DNA from: Myroides albus
GTDB lineage: Bacteria; Bacteroidota; Bacteroidia; Flavobacteriales; Flavobacteriaceae
Direction of reading: 5' to 3'
NCBI RefSeq assembly: GCF_009711045.1
Contig: NZ_WMJX01000001.1
Coordinates: 124,001 to 188,000 of the forward strand
Length of the DNA: 64,000 bases
The stretch's first letter is position 1; every line of letters starts with the position of its first letter. This document shows positions 36,262 through 45,607 of the stretch, piece by piece. The notes beneath the pieces are model-generated. The model was not told the origin of the DNA, made no database searches, and was given only the letters and a program-made list of their open reading frames with translations. A program made the translations under genes and the position numbers.

Positions 36262-39036
36262 ATGAAAAATTTGAAGAACTGGATGCTATCTTGCGTAGTT
36301 GTACTCGCATCAGCATCTGCACTTTCACAAAACAAAGTAACAGGTATTGTAGTAGACCATGAGTTTAAACAAGGTTTACCAGGTTCTACAGTATTAGTTA
36401 AAGGTAGTCAAAATGGTACATCGACAGGAATGGATGGAGATTTTGAACTAAATGTTTCAAAAGACAGTGGTGAGATTACGATCTCTTTCATTGGATTTAA
36501 AACAAAAACAGTACCTTTTAAAGTTGGGGCTGACAATAAAATTAACTTGGGAACAATTGTTCTAAACGCAGATGAAAATATGCTTGAGGACATTGTTATT
36601 ATGGGAGTTGCTGACGTAGCAAAAGACCGTAAGACACCAGTAGCTGTTTCTACAATTAAAGCTTCTGTTATTCAAGAAAAACTTGGTTCTCAAGAGTTTC
36701 CTGAAATTTTAAACACTACTCCATCAGTGTATGCTTCTCAAGGAGGAGGAGGATTTGGAGATTCTAAAATTAATATCCGTGGATTTGACCAAAAGAACGT
36801 TGCTGTATTAGTTAATGGTATGCCTGTTAACGATATGGAAGGTGGTTCTGTGTATTGGTCTAACTGGGCTGGTGCTCAAGATGTGGCTTCAGCAGTACAA
36901 GTACAACGTGGATTAGGATCTTCTAAAATTGCTATTTCTTCTGTAGGAGGTACAATGAATATCTTGACAAAAACGTCTGATATGAAAGAAGGAGGTTCAT
37001 TATCTGCTGGTATCGGTAATGATAACTATTTCAAAGGATCAGCTTCGTATAATACAGGAATTTTAGATAACGGATTGTCTGCTTCTATCTTGATGTCTTA
37101 TACAAGAGGTGATGGTTATGTTCAAGGGACAGATTTCGAAAGTGTTGCTTATTTCTTAGGTTTAGGGTATAGATCAAAAGATAGTAAACACAATGTACAG
37201 TTTACTTTTACAGGTGCAAATCAATGGCACAATCAAAGAAGTACTAACCCAACAATTGAAGATTACTTAAAGTATAGTGGAGACGGTAAGCCAAATAGAA
37301 GATATAATCCTGATTATGGAACGTATAATGGAGAAGGTTATTCTTGGGCTCGTAACTTCTATAACAAACCAGTAGCTTCATTAAACTGGGATTATAAAAT
37401 TAATGATATTTTTACTTTGAATACTGTTGCTTATGGTTCTTGGGGCCGTGGAGGAGGAAATGGTTCAATTGGTAAAATCAACGGTAAAAGCCAAAGAGAT
37501 GCAATGTTTAAGGACATGTACGGTAATATTCGTTTCGATGATATCGCTGCTTGGAACTCAGGAAAGCATGTAGCAGATTTTGGAGCTGATAAAAAGCGTA
37601 TCAACGGAGAGTATTATTCTGATAAAAACAATGGTTTTGTTCGTCGTACAAGTGTAAATTCACATGACTGGTATGGAACTGTGATGAACTTAAACGCTAA
37701 AGTTAACGAGAATTGGAATTTTGATATTGGAGTTGATGCTCGTACTTATGTTGGATACCACTTCCAAGTTTTAGATGATTTATTAGGTGCACAAGGGTAT
37801 GTGGATGTTGAACACAAAACTGATGGACAAAGAGTTATTTCTTCTACTTATAACAGTAAAGCTCCTGCTAATCCTTGGGTTGATTGGAGTAAAAGAGATA
37901 AAGTTGCTTATGACAATGACGGTAACGTTAAATGGTTAGGTGGATTTGGTCAAGTAGAGTACAGCAAAGACAATTTAACTGTGTTTGTTCAAGGGTCTAT
38001 CTCAAATCAGTGGTTCAGAAGAATTGACTATATGAGATATAATAGAAATGAAGCTGAAGGTGCTGATACATATAAAACTTCTTGGAAAAGTCTTTCAGGA
38101 GGTAGTGTAAAAGGAGGTTTTAACTACAATATTAACGAGAACCACAATGTGTTCGTTAACTCTGGGTACTTCTCTCGTCAGCCATTTATGAACAATGGTG
38201 TTTATATCAATAATAGCAATGATATTAACCCAAGTTTGAAAAATGAAAAGATTTTTGGATTAGAGTTAGGGTATGGTTTGCGTCTTGATAACTTCAGAGC
38301 TAACCTTAACTTATACCGCACATCTTGGAAAGATAGAATTCAACGTGTATTTGAAAGAGATATCTTTGGTGTAGGAAAAGATGGTGTACAGACTCCAGGT
38401 TATGCTAACCTTTATGGAATTGAACAAGTACACGTGGGAATGGAACTTGACTTTATTTATAATCCAATTGATCGTTTAGATATTACAGGATCTTTATCTT
38501 GGGGAGATTGGCAATATAAAGGTAATGTTTCTGCAGATTTCTTAGATGAGGGAACTAATCAACCAATTCTTGATCCAAATACAAATGCTCCAATGAACAA
38601 GACTTTATACTTAGATGGTGTTAAAGTTGGTGATGCACCACAGTTTATCTTCAATTTAGGAGCAGCTTATGAAATTTTACCAGGATTAAAAGTAGATGGT
38701 AACTTCCGTTACAATGATAAATTCTATGCAGCTATTAATCCAAATGACTTTGGTACTTCAAAACATAAAGGATCTATTAAGTTACCTGCATTCAATTTAT
38801 TTGATGCTGGATTATCTTATAAAATGGAAGTAGGAAAAGAAAAACAAAATAGCGTTACTATGCGTGTAAACGTAAACAACGTATTTGATACTACTTATAT
38901 TTCTTATTCAAGAACTAATATTCACGAAGGTGATTCAAAAGCAACAGGTAACAACTGGAAAGGTGTTGACACTGCTAACGAAGTTTTCTTCGGAAACGGT
39001 AGAGCTTGGAACTTTACATTGCGTTATAACTTCTAA
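36262..39036 (+). CDS. TonB-dependent outer-membrane receptor
   Basis: 924 residues. Signal peptide ends near ALSQ (residues 20-23), then a CarboxypepD_reg-like domain (VTGIVVDHEFKQGLPGSTVLVKG, about 25-105), a plug (NTTPSVYASQGGGGFGDSKINIRGFDQKNVAVLVNGMPVND) and a long beta-barrel ending in aromatic FTLRYNF. It should import a large substrate using TonB energy. There is no SusD-like partner next to it, so it is not a classical SusCD polysaccharide locus. Substrate unknown. It has its own promoter and terminator and is transcribed alone. Confidence 0.95.
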   Translation: MKNLKNWMLSCVVVLASASALSQNKVTGIVVDHEFKQGLPGSTVLVKGSQNGTSTGMDGDFELNVSKDSGEITISFIGFKTKTVPFKVGADNKINLGTIVLNADENMLEDIVIMGVADVAKDRKTPVAVSTIKASVIQEKLGSQEFPEILNTTPSVYASQGGGGFGDSKINIRGFDQKNVAVLVNGMPVNDMEGGSVYWSNWAGAQDVASAVQVQRGLGSSKIAISSVGGTMNILTKTSDMKEGGSLSAGIGNDNYFKGSASYNTGILDNGLSASILMSYTRGDGYVQGTDFESVAYFLGLGYRSKDSKHNVQFTFTGANQWHNQRSTNPTIEDYLKYSGDGKPNRRYNPDYGTYNGEGYSWARNFYNKPVASLNWDYKINDIFTLNTVAYGSWGRGGGNGSIGKINGKSQRDAMFKDMYGNIRFDDIAAWNSGKHVADFGADKKRINGEYYSDKNNGFVRRTSVNSHDWYGTVMNLNAKVNENWNFDIGVDARTYVGYHFQVLDDLLGAQGYVDVEHKTDGQRVISSTYNSKAPANPWVDWSKRDKVAYDNDGNVKWLGGFGQVEYSKDNLTVFVQGSISNQWFRRIDYMRYNRNEAEGADTYKTSWKSLSGGSVKGGFNYNINENHNVFVNSGYFSRQPFMNNGVYINNSNDINPSLKNEKIFGLELGYGLRLDNFRANLNLYRTSWKDRIQRVFERDIFGVGKDGVQTPGYANLYGIEQVHVGMELDFIYNPIDRLDITGSLSWGDWQYKGNVSADFLDEGTNQPILDPNTNAPMNKTLYLDGVKVGDAPQFIFNLGAAYEILPGLKVDGNFRYNDKFYAAINPNDFGTSKHKGSIKLPAFNLFDAGLSYKMEVGKEKQNSVTMRVNVNNVFDTTYISYSRTNIHEGDSKATGNNWKGVDTANEVFFGNGRAWNFTLRYNF

Positions 39037-39057
39037 GAGTTATACAAAATATATCAT

Positions 39058-39091
39058 AAAAAAGGAGGTCAGTAATGATCTCCTTTTTTTA
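39058..39091 (+). terminator. Terminator after the TonB-dependent receptor
   Basis: AAAAAAGGAGGTCA (39058-39071) pairs with TGATCTCCTTTTTT (39076-39089), one G:T, around a 4-base loop. Confidence 0.9.
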
Positions 39092-39126
39092 TTGTGTAAT
39101 TTAGAGAGGTAAATGATAAGTAAATT

Positions 39127-40077
39127 ATGAGTAAATATAGATTAGGTAAATCGGACTTAATGGTTCCAAGGTTGTCGTTTGGGGGCAATGTATTTGGTTG
39201 GACATTAGATGAAAGGGAATCATTTCGGATGTTAGATCAGCTTTTTGATAATGACTTGGTATTCATAGATACGGCAAATAATTATTCTCATTGGGTAACA
39301 GGAAATTCAGGAGGCGAATCAGAAACTATAATAGGTAAGTGGTTAAAGCAAAATAAACGTCGTCACGACATTGTGCTATCTACTAAAGTAGGAGGAAGTA
39401 TGAAAGGCGTTGAACGTGGTTTATCAACAAAACAGATCATAGAGGGTGTTGATGCTTCCCTAAAGAGATTAAACACAGACTATATCGATTTGTATTTCTC
39501 TCATCACGATGATTTGGGTACAAGTGTTGAAGAGACGATGAATGCTTTTAATGACTTAGTAAGAGCAGGTAAAGTTAGATATCTTGGTGCATCTAACTTG
39601 GAGGTTGACCGCATACAAAGTAGTAACTCTATTGCCAGAGATAAAGGCTGGTCTGAGTATATTGCGCTCCAGCCATTGTATAACCTTTATGACCGCCAGA
39701 AGTATGAGCAAGAGTATATTGACTTTGTTACACAAGATAAGCTGGCTGTAATGCCTTATTTTGCCTTAGCGAGTGGCTTCTTAAGTGGGAAGTACCAATC
39801 ATTAAAAGATATTGAAGGTAGTTCGAGAGGAGAAATGGTTAAGGGATATATCAATGAAAGGGGACTTCGCATAATCGCTCAATGCGAGGATGTAGCAAAG
39901 CAGCATAATGCAACAATTGCAGAAATAGCGATTGCGTGGCAATTACATCAACCAACAATAAGTACTCCCATAGTGAGTGCTACTTCTGATAAACAATTGA
40001 ACAGTTTGTTTAAGGCATTAGAAATTGCGCTAACAAGTGATGAATTAGTGTTGTTAGATAAAGCAAGTGAATATTAG
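39127..40077 (+). CDS. Aldo/keto reductase
   Basis: 316-residue NAD(P)H-dependent oxidoreductase in a TIM barrel. YRLGKSDLMVPRLSFGG start; FIDTANNYSHW with the catalytic Asp and Tyr; VLSTKVGG with the catalytic Lys; YIDLYFSHHDD with His; and the C-terminal cofactor segment STPIVSATSDKQLNSL. It resembles the AKR group related to YghZ/potassium-channel beta subunits. The natural substrate cannot be told from the sequence. A weak terminator follows. Confidence 0.93.
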   Translation: MSKYRLGKSDLMVPRLSFGGNVFGWTLDERESFRMLDQLFDNDLVFIDTANNYSHWVTGNSGGESETIIGKWLKQNKRRHDIVLSTKVGGSMKGVERGLSTKQIIEGVDASLKRLNTDYIDLYFSHHDDLGTSVEETMNAFNDLVRAGKVRYLGASNLEVDRIQSSNSIARDKGWSEYIALQPLYNLYDRQKYEQEYIDFVTQDKLAVMPYFALASGFLSGKYQSLKDIEGSSRGEMVKGYINERGLRIIAQCEDVAKQHNATIAEIAIAWQLHQPTISTPIVSATSDKQLNSLFKALEIALTSDELVLLDKASEY

Positions 40078-40115
40078 GTGATTTCGAATAATACCATATT
40101 GGATAGCAAAATAAT

Positions 40116-40146
40116 AAAGGGATGCGTACTGTGTCCCTTTGTTGTT
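40116..40146. terminator. Weak terminator between converging genes
   Basis: AAAGGGA (40116-40122) pairs with TCCCTTT (40134-40140) with an 11-base loop and only a mixed T-rich tail. Confidence 0.45.
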
Positions 40147-40171
40147 TATTATTCTCTTAAAAACTAATATT

Positions 40172-40870
40172 CTACTGAAGTGAATTAATTATTCTTTTAT
40201 TTTTAGTTTTCGTATAGTAGTACAAAAGTATGATCATATCATATAAATAGATTATCAAAGCGATACCAGATAAGATATGTATAACGATACTCAAGGGATA
40301 ATCTATGGATTCTTCAGTTACAGACTGATAAAGGGTTATATTAGTATAGATGATAAGTGCAGCTAAAGGAGTGTAAAATAGTGGTTTAAATAAGTAGATA
40401 TACAATAGATAAATAAACTTAAACTTCGTACTTAATAGCTTTCTGAGTTTAGACATTAAGAAAAAAACAACTAACAATCCAAAACCTATCTGAATTATCA
40501 GGTATATTTGGGTTTCCAAATCAAAGACATAAGTTTCTTGACTGAAAGGATTTTGGTAATAAGTTATCTGTTTGCCTGTTTTGTAGAAATCGTATTCGTT
40601 AGAATCTACTTTGTGTTTTATGTATTCCCCTTTCTCATTGAGTAGACCTATATGTTTCTCAATCTCTCTCCTATTTTGTTTTATATCTTGTACTGTTCCT
40701 TTTAATTTGTCATAAGAGGTAATTGCTATGATATGCTTACCTAATGGCATTTCTGAAGAAGAAATCATATTGACAAATGCCATCGGAAAGTGACGATAGG
40801 GATATAGTACAAAGATTAAGAATAAAACTAACGCAATAAGTGGAATCTTCTTGATAATATATTTTTTCAT
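40172..40870 (-). CDS. Membrane protein of unknown function, paralogue of its neighbour
   Basis: 232 residues. One N-terminal membrane segment (about 8-25), an extracytoplasmic stretch, then three to four membrane segments. The stretch YDFYKTGKQITYYQNPFSQETYVFD lines up with YYQLGDQVNLYRDTKTSKQYIFD in the upstream neighbour at 40886-41569. The 'duct for a flag, then KxY.FD' pattern resembles DUF3592 proteins, but weakly. The gene lies 15 bases after its neighbour, surely in one operon. No function recognised. Confidence 0.7.
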   Translation of the reverse strand: MKKYIIKKIPLIALVLFLIFVLYPYRHFPMAFVNMISSSEMPLGKHIIAITSYDKLKGTVQDIKQNRREIEKHIGLLNEKGEYIKHKVDSNEYDFYKTGKQITYYQNPFSQETYVFDLETQIYLIIQIGFGLLVVFFLMSKLRKLLSTKFKFIYLLYIYLFKPLFYTPLAALIIYTNITLYQSVTEESIDYPLSIVIHILSGIALIIYLYDMIILLYYYTKTKNKRIINSLQ

Positions 40871-40885
40871 ATTTAGGAAATGAGC

Positions 40886-41569
40886 TTATTTGTCTTTTTT
40901 AGCTTCTGAGATATAGAGATAAAGCTTAATAATAAAGACTATGTATAGGATACTTCCAAAGAATGTAACTAAATATATTGGTATCCTATCTCCATTTTCT
41001 ACCCTATTGGCCAGATCGATATTGAGATATATTAACAAAAGCATTAGACAAGTAAATGTAGGAAGTCTAAGTATATATTGAACACCTACAATTATAAGAC
41101 TTCCATAGCGTCCTTTTAACGAGGTGGACATTTTACCAATAGAGTAAAGAACTAATTGAATAACTGCGAGTTGTATTAGTATGTCAGTTTGCTGATCATA
41201 ATCGAATATATATTGCTTACTTGTTTTGGTATCGCGATATAAGTTTACTTGATCTCCTAATTGATAGTAATTTATACCGTCTCTAACTGTTACATATTCG
41301 AAAACCTCTTGATCAGCTGTTTGCAGTTTTAAAGTAACCTGTTCTGGTTGATACGAAAATACAGTTATATCAGATTCTATTCTCCCTTTTGCAATAATTG
41401 TCGTTTCATACTTTTTGTAAGTAACCATTTTCTTTATAGCTGTTGGTATAGCTGATTCTGTTGAAAAGAACTCCTTGTATACTTTATACATAAAAGGTGC
41501 AGTATCCTTTAATAAATAGTAAAGAAATACACCTACAGCAAGAAGGAAAATATATTTAAAAAACTTCAA
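40886..41569 (-). CDS. Membrane protein of unknown function, DUF3592-like layout
   Basis: 227 residues, starting at TTG (41569); no ATG fits, and this start puts MKFFKYIFLLAVGVFLYYLL as the first membrane segment. A middle segment with GRIESDITVF...YYQLGDQVNLYRDTKTSKQYIFD (about 60-125) resembles DUF3592, followed by three membrane segments. It is first in a two-gene operon with a shorter-identity paralogue. The same architecture appears in the pair at 52424-54121. Function unknown. Confidence 0.68.
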   Translation of the reverse strand: MKFFKYIFLLAVGVFLYYLLKDTAPFMYKVYKEFFSTESAIPTAIKKMVTYKKYETTIIAKGRIESDITVFSYQPEQVTLKLQTADQEVFEYVTVRDGINYYQLGDQVNLYRDTKTSKQYIFDYDQQTDILIQLAVIQLVLYSIGKMSTSLKGRYGSLIIVGVQYILRLPTFTCLMLLLIYLNIDLANRVENGDRIPIYLVTFFGSILYIVFIIKLYLYISEAKKDK

Positions 41570-41633
41570 TGTTAAATTTGTATATATAGTTTATTTAATT
41601 GAAGTTAAAAGTAGTTATTATAATTTAATTTAT

Positions 41634-41669
41634 AAAAAAAAACGAACAACTTAAATTGTTGTTCGTTTT
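41634..41669 (-). terminator. Terminator after metG
   Basis: AAAACGAACAAC and GTTGTTCGTTTT pair perfectly around a 7-base loop; on the minus strand the stem runs into eight or more T. Confidence 0.88.
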
Positions 41670-41689
41670 ATATTTAGAAATAAATTCTT

Positions 41690-43750
41690 TTAATTGATTG
41701 TTGCTCCGTTTTGAACCTTGTCTTCGTCAGGATTAACGAATACTAATTTACCATCTTGGTCTTCTGTCATTAGTATCATACCTTCACTTTCAACGCCTCT
41801 TAAAGCTCGTGGAGCAAGGTTTGCTAATACAGTGACTCTTTTGCCAATGATATCTTCAGGTTTAAAGTGTTCTGCAATTCCTGATACGATTGTACGAACA
41901 TCCATACCAGTATCTACTTTTAATACTAAAAGCTTATTTGCTTTAGGCATTTTTTCTGCTTCTACAATGGTACCAACTCTCAAGTCTAATTTAGCAAAGT
42001 CTTCATAGACAGCTATGTCTTTTTGAGGCTCTACTGTTTTTGCAGCAGCGGCATTTGCTTTTTTAGAAGCTTCTAATCGGTCTAACTGTTTTTGTACTTC
42101 TTCATCTTCTATCTTAGCGAACAGTAATTCTGCCTGTCCAATAGTATGTCCTGCAGGAATTAATACCTTGTCTTCAGTAATAGTCTCCCATTTAATAGGA
42201 GTATCTATTTTTAGAATAGATTTCAGTTTATTAGCAGTGAATGGTAAGAACGGTTCAGCTAAAGTACTTAGTGCAGCAGCTATTTGTAAAGCTACATACA
42301 TTTGAGTTTTTACTCTTTCTGGGTTCTCTTTGATTAGTTTCCATGGTTCTTCATCTGCTAAGTACTTATTACCAAGACGAGCTACATTCATCATCTCTGA
42401 CAATGCCTCTCTGAATCTATAGCGTTCTACAGAACTTTCGATAACATTTGGATAAGCTCTTAATTCTGTCAATGTAGCAATATCTACATCAGAGAACTCA
42501 TTCGGTTGAGGAATTACTCCTTCATAGTACTTGTTTGTTAATACTACCACACGGTTAATAAAGTTACCGAAGATAGCTACTAACTCATTGTTATTTCTTG
42601 CTTGGAAGTCTTTCCAAGTAAAGTCGTTGTCTTTTGTCTCAGGAGCATTAGATGTCAAGGCATAACGCAATACATCTTGTTTACCTGGGAAGTCTTCTAA
42701 GTACTCGTGTAGCCATACTGCCCAGTTTTTAGACGTAGATAGTTTGTTTCCTTCTAAGTTTAAGAACTCATTTGCAGGTACGTTATCTGGTAAGATATAG
42801 CTTCCTTCTGCTTTCAACATCGCAGGGAATATCACACAGTGGAATACAATATTATCTTTACCGATGAAGTGTACTAACTTCGTATCTTCAGATTTCCAAT
42901 ACGGTTCCCAATCTTTGCCTTCTCTTGCAGCCCATTCTTTAGTCGAAGAGATGTATCCGATAGGAGCGTCAAACCACACATAAAGAACTTTTCCTTCCGC
43001 ACCTTCTACAGGTACAGGGATACCCCAATCCAAATCACGAGTTACAGCACGAGGCTTTAATCCATCTTCTAACCATGATTTTACTTGTCCGTATACATTA
43101 GGTTTCCAGTCATTTTTATGACCTTCTAATATCCACTCACGTAAGAATGTATCGTATTGGTCTAATGGTAAGAACCAGTGTTTTGTTGACTTTAAGACTG
43201 GTTTGGTTCCTGTGATTGTCGATTTAGGATTGATTAAATCTGTCGCATTTAATGAAGTACCACATTTTTCACATTGATCTCCATAAGCCTCTTCATTAGC
43301 ACATTTAGGACAAGTACCTGTTACGAAACGGTCAGCTAAGAACTGATCAGCTTTCTCATCATATAATTGTTCTGTAACTTCTTCTATGAATTTACCTTCA
43401 TTGTATAACTTCTTGAAGAACTCAGAAGCTGTTTGATGGTGGATCGAAGATGAAGTACGAGAGTAATTGTCTAATGAAATACCAAAATCGATAAAAGACT
43501 GCTTGATAATACCATTGTATTTATCAATTACTTGTTGAGGAGTAATTCCTTCTTTTTTCGCTTTCATAGAAATAGCTACTCCATGTTCATCACTTCCACA
43601 TATAAAAGCGACATCTTTTCCTTGCAGTCGCAAAAATCTCGCATAAATATCAGCAGGTACATATACACCAGCTAAGTGCCCAATATGGATAGGACCATTT
43701 GTATAGGGTAATGCTGCTGTAATCGTATATCTTTTAGGATCTTGTATCAT
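41690..43750 (-). CDS. metG: Methionine--tRNA ligase with C-terminal tRNA-binding domain
   Basis: Charges tRNA-Met. 686 residues: HIGH at 22-25 (PIHIGHLAG), a zinc knuckle with CPKC and CEKC near 145-160, the KMSKS-like loop KLSTSK at 336-341, a helical anticodon-binding domain, and from about 575 an OB-fold Trbp111/EMAP-type domain ([27 protein letters not shown]) used for tRNA binding and dimerization. Start ATG at 43750 follows a -7 element. Confidence 0.98.
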   Translation of the reverse strand: MIQDPKRYTITAALPYTNGPIHIGHLAGVYVPADIYARFLRLQGKDVAFICGSDEHGVAISMKAKKEGITPQQVIDKYNGIIKQSFIDFGISLDNYSRTSSSIHHQTASEFFKKLYNEGKFIEEVTEQLYDEKADQFLADRFVTGTCPKCANEEAYGDQCEKCGTSLNATDLINPKSTITGTKPVLKSTKHWFLPLDQYDTFLREWILEGHKNDWKPNVYGQVKSWLEDGLKPRAVTRDLDWGIPVPVEGAEGKVLYVWFDAPIGYISSTKEWAAREGKDWEPYWKSEDTKLVHFIGKDNIVFHCVIFPAMLKAEGSYILPDNVPANEFLNLEGNKLSTSKNWAVWLHEYLEDFPGKQDVLRYALTSNAPETKDNDFTWKDFQARNNNELVAIFGNFINRVVVLTNKYYEGVIPQPNEFSDVDIATLTELRAYPNVIESSVERYRFREALSEMMNVARLGNKYLADEEPWKLIKENPERVKTQMYVALQIAAALSTLAEPFLPFTANKLKSILKIDTPIKWETITEDKVLIPAGHTIGQAELLFAKIEDEEVQKQLDRLEASKKANAAAAKTVEPQKDIAVYEDFAKLDLRVGTIVEAEKMPKANKLLVLKVDTGMDVRTIVSGIAEHFKPEDIIGKRVTVLANLAPRALRGVESEGMILMTEDQDGKLVFVNPDEDKVQNGATIN

Positions 43751-43790
43751 ATATCATTACTGTTAATCTCAAACGAATTAAATAAGAATG

Positions 43791-43798
43791 CAAAAATA
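43791..43798 (-). promoter_or_regulatory. -7 promoter element for metG
   Basis: Reads TATTTTTG (then C) on the minus strand, a full match to TAnnTTTG, giving a leader of about 35 bases. Confidence 0.55.
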
Positions 43799-43854
43799 AG
43801 CATTCAGAATGGAATTAATGAATTTTATTTAGCTTTAAACACGTCATTTGCAAA

Positions 43855-43885
43855 TAAAAAAGATCTTCTGTAAGGAAGATCTTTT
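43855..43885 (-). terminator. Terminator of the 43889-45216 gene group
   Basis: AAAAGATCTTC (43858-43868) and GAAGATCTTTT (43875-43885) pair perfectly; the minus-strand T run follows. Confidence 0.82.
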
Positions 43886-43888
43886 GTG

Positions 43889-44131
43889 TTATTTATTCTT
43901 TTCTTGCTGGATCATTTGTTTCATATCATTGCTTACTTCAAATCGTTTATTTGACGAAGAAGAGCTGTTTTCACTTGTTCCATGCATTGGTATTTCAACT
44001 TTTTTATCATCTTGCTTAACAGAATGCTCTTTAGTTTGAGTTGTATCTCCACTCTCTTGTTTTTTGTCATTGCACGAAAGAGTCACAAGAGATACTGAGG
44101 CAATAAAAAGTAATTTTTTGTATGACATCAT
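43889..44131 (-). CDS. Small lipoprotein of unknown function
   Basis: 80 residues. Hydrophobic N-terminus with the lipobox LVTLSC, so it should be lipid-anchored. The mature part is short, polar and low in complexity (Lys, Ser, Glu, Asp rich), with no domain recognised. It is the last gene of a minus-strand group with 44167-44646 and 44653-45216, and a terminator follows at once. Two adjacent ATG codons (44131 and 44128) could serve as start. Confidence 0.7.
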   Translation of the reverse strand: MMSYKKLLFIASVSLVTLSCNDKKQESGDTTQTKEHSVKQDDKKVEIPMHGTSENSSSSSNKRFEVSNDMKQMIQQEKNK

Positions 44132-44166
44132 GTATTGTAATTTGAGTTTGTTGCAATATAGCTAAA

Positions 44167-44646
44167 TTAGTTAGTAGGCTTTTCTTCTTGTTCTTCTTTT
44201 CGCTCTTCGTTAACAATATCGAGCTGATGCAAAGGCAGTTTCTTTTTGCGTAAAAACATGAAGAATAAACATGTTATCGTCCAACTACCCCAAAATAAAT
44301 AACTCCCAATGCGAAACATTGTCCCCATTGTTTTGTGAGATGTTGTTGTAAGATCTAAGAATGTATAATAAGCCCCAGCAAAACCAGCTAATAAAGCAAA
44401 GACTATAACAGTGATACTAATATATCTCGCCGTGAAAAACTTAAACATGGCAAGAATCAGAATCAATATTAATTGAATAGAAAAAATAATTAAAGCGGTT
44501 TTCCAAGGAGTTTTAAGTACGGTATATTGGGTATAAACAAAGTTAATGCCTTGCCTGCCAATGAACGACATCCTACCCATGAGTTCAGCTGAAACATAGG
44601 ACAGTATGAGTTGTACCAAAGCGAGAATTGTAATATTCTTTCCCAT
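44167..44646 (-). CDS. Four-helix membrane protein of unknown function
   Basis: 159 residues with four predicted membrane segments (about 5-22, 48-68, 73-95 and 110-132) and a highly charged C-terminal tail (NEERKEEQEEKPTN). The order of hydrophobic segments with SFIGRQGINFVYTQYTV between the first two suggests a small inner-membrane protein. No family recognised. It starts six bases after the upstream lipoprotein gene. Confidence 0.7.
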   Translation of the reverse strand: MGKNITILALVQLILSYVSAELMGRMSFIGRQGINFVYTQYTVLKTPWKTALIIFSIQLILILILAMFKFFTARYISITVIVFALLAGFAGAYYTFLDLTTTSHKTMGTMFRIGSYLFWGSWTITCLFFMFLRKKKLPLHQLDIVNEERKEEQEEKPTN

Positions 44647-44652
44647 TTTATA

Positions 44653-45216
44653 TTAGTTTACAGACCAACCAGTAGTCTCGCTATAGCGTAGTTTAAATTT
44701 TTTGGTAATGAATTTAGTGTTGGGATTCTTATCTTTAGCTAAGGCTATAAATGGCGTATACTCCTTATTCAACATAACAGAAGCTGTTGCAGATTTTTTA
44801 CTGTTATTGTTTAATTGTAAGTTACTGCTATCCCCAAGTGTGTAAAGTATTGTCTTTACTGTTACCTTATCATTTTTTTGATCAATGACATAAGGATGAG
44901 CTTTTTCTGCCAATTTTATGGTTACATTCCAAATACTATCTTTAGATAACCATTTCTTTTTTGAGTTCTCATCTTCGAATTCTAAATACCCACCTTTTTC
45001 AAGCGTTTTATATTGTTCGATTTGAAGGCTGTCTTTTCTCATTCTTAGTTTTTTTTTGCCAAGCGTTAATGTAGTGCTTTCAAATTCTGGCTTTTCATTT
45101 AGGTAGGCCCCGATAGTATCAAAGGCTCTCGATGAGCTAATGTCTTTATTGTTACATGCAGTAAGCGTAAATAGCGTAACTAAGGTAAATACAGTTAGTA
45201 AAGATTTTATTTTCAT
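44653..45216 (-). CDS. Lipoprotein of unknown function
   Basis: 187 residues. Lipobox LTAC with acylated Cys at residue 21 and a beta-rich, Lys-rich mature part (KKKWLSKDSIWNVTIKLAEKAHPYVI). No domain recognised. First gene of a three-gene minus-strand group (lipoprotein, four-helix membrane protein, small lipoprotein), all probably in the envelope. A -7 element lies just upstream. Confidence 0.72.
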   Translation of the reverse strand: MKIKSLLTVFTLVTLFTLTACNNKDISSSRAFDTIGAYLNEKPEFESTTLTLGKKKLRMRKDSLQIEQYKTLEKGGYLEFEDENSKKKWLSKDSIWNVTIKLAEKAHPYVIDQKNDKVTVKTILYTLGDSSNLQLNNNSKKSATASVMLNKEYTPFIALAKDKNPNTKFITKKFKLRYSETTGWSVN

Positions 45217-45538
45217 ATCTTAAATTTTAATCAAAATTACAAAAAAACTAATATGAGTGTTAAAAACTTTGTGTTATTTAAGTTCTTGGTTCTTTTAGCT
45301 TTAGGTGTTGAAGAATGACTGTATCCAACTTTATTACTGCTATTCTTAGGAGTGTATACGTTTGAGGTTAATTGCTAACGGAACGGATGATCCACACCGT
45401 TTAAGTATCTGATCTTTTCTGTCTATTTGTAGCTTGTATTTCCGCCTTAGGTTATCCGTTATTGAAAAAGCTTGTGTAATTGAAATTGTGTTTCACTTTT
45501 TCCATCTTTATCGGGGAATTGTTAAACTTGTTTAACCC
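45217..45538. other. Intergenic stretch, nothing recognised
   Basis: About 320 bases between a lipoprotein gene and the terminator of the DUF5074 gene. Apart from the promoter element at 45232 I see only a short AACGG/CCGTT inverted repeat (45382-45386 and 45397-45401) and no open frame of useful length. Confidence 0.5.
45232..45239 (-). promoter_or_regulatory. -7 promoter element for the lipoprotein at 44653-45216
   Basis: Reads TAATTTTG on the minus strand, fitting TAnnTTTG, with a leader of only about 10 bases. Confidence 0.45.
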
Positions 45539-45580
45539 AAAAAGAAAAGAGCACTGAATGACTATTTCATTCAGTGCTCT
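45539..45580 (-). terminator. Terminator after the DUF5074 gene
   Basis: AGAGCACTGAATGA (45548-45561) pairs perfectly with TCATTCAGTGCTCT (45567-45580); the minus-strand product ends in a T-rich run. Confidence 0.9.
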
Positions 45581-45607
45581 CATTATGATACTTTAGCAAG
45601 ATTTAAA

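Noticed and set aside
36262-39036. SusCD-type polysaccharide uptake locus
   Set aside because: No SusD-like lipoprotein or glycoside hydrolase adjoins the TonB-dependent receptor.
43848-44039. Plus-strand hydrophobic frame over the small lipoprotein gene
   Set aside because: The minus-strand frame has a lipobox, clean start and downstream terminator; the plus-strand frame crosses that terminator.
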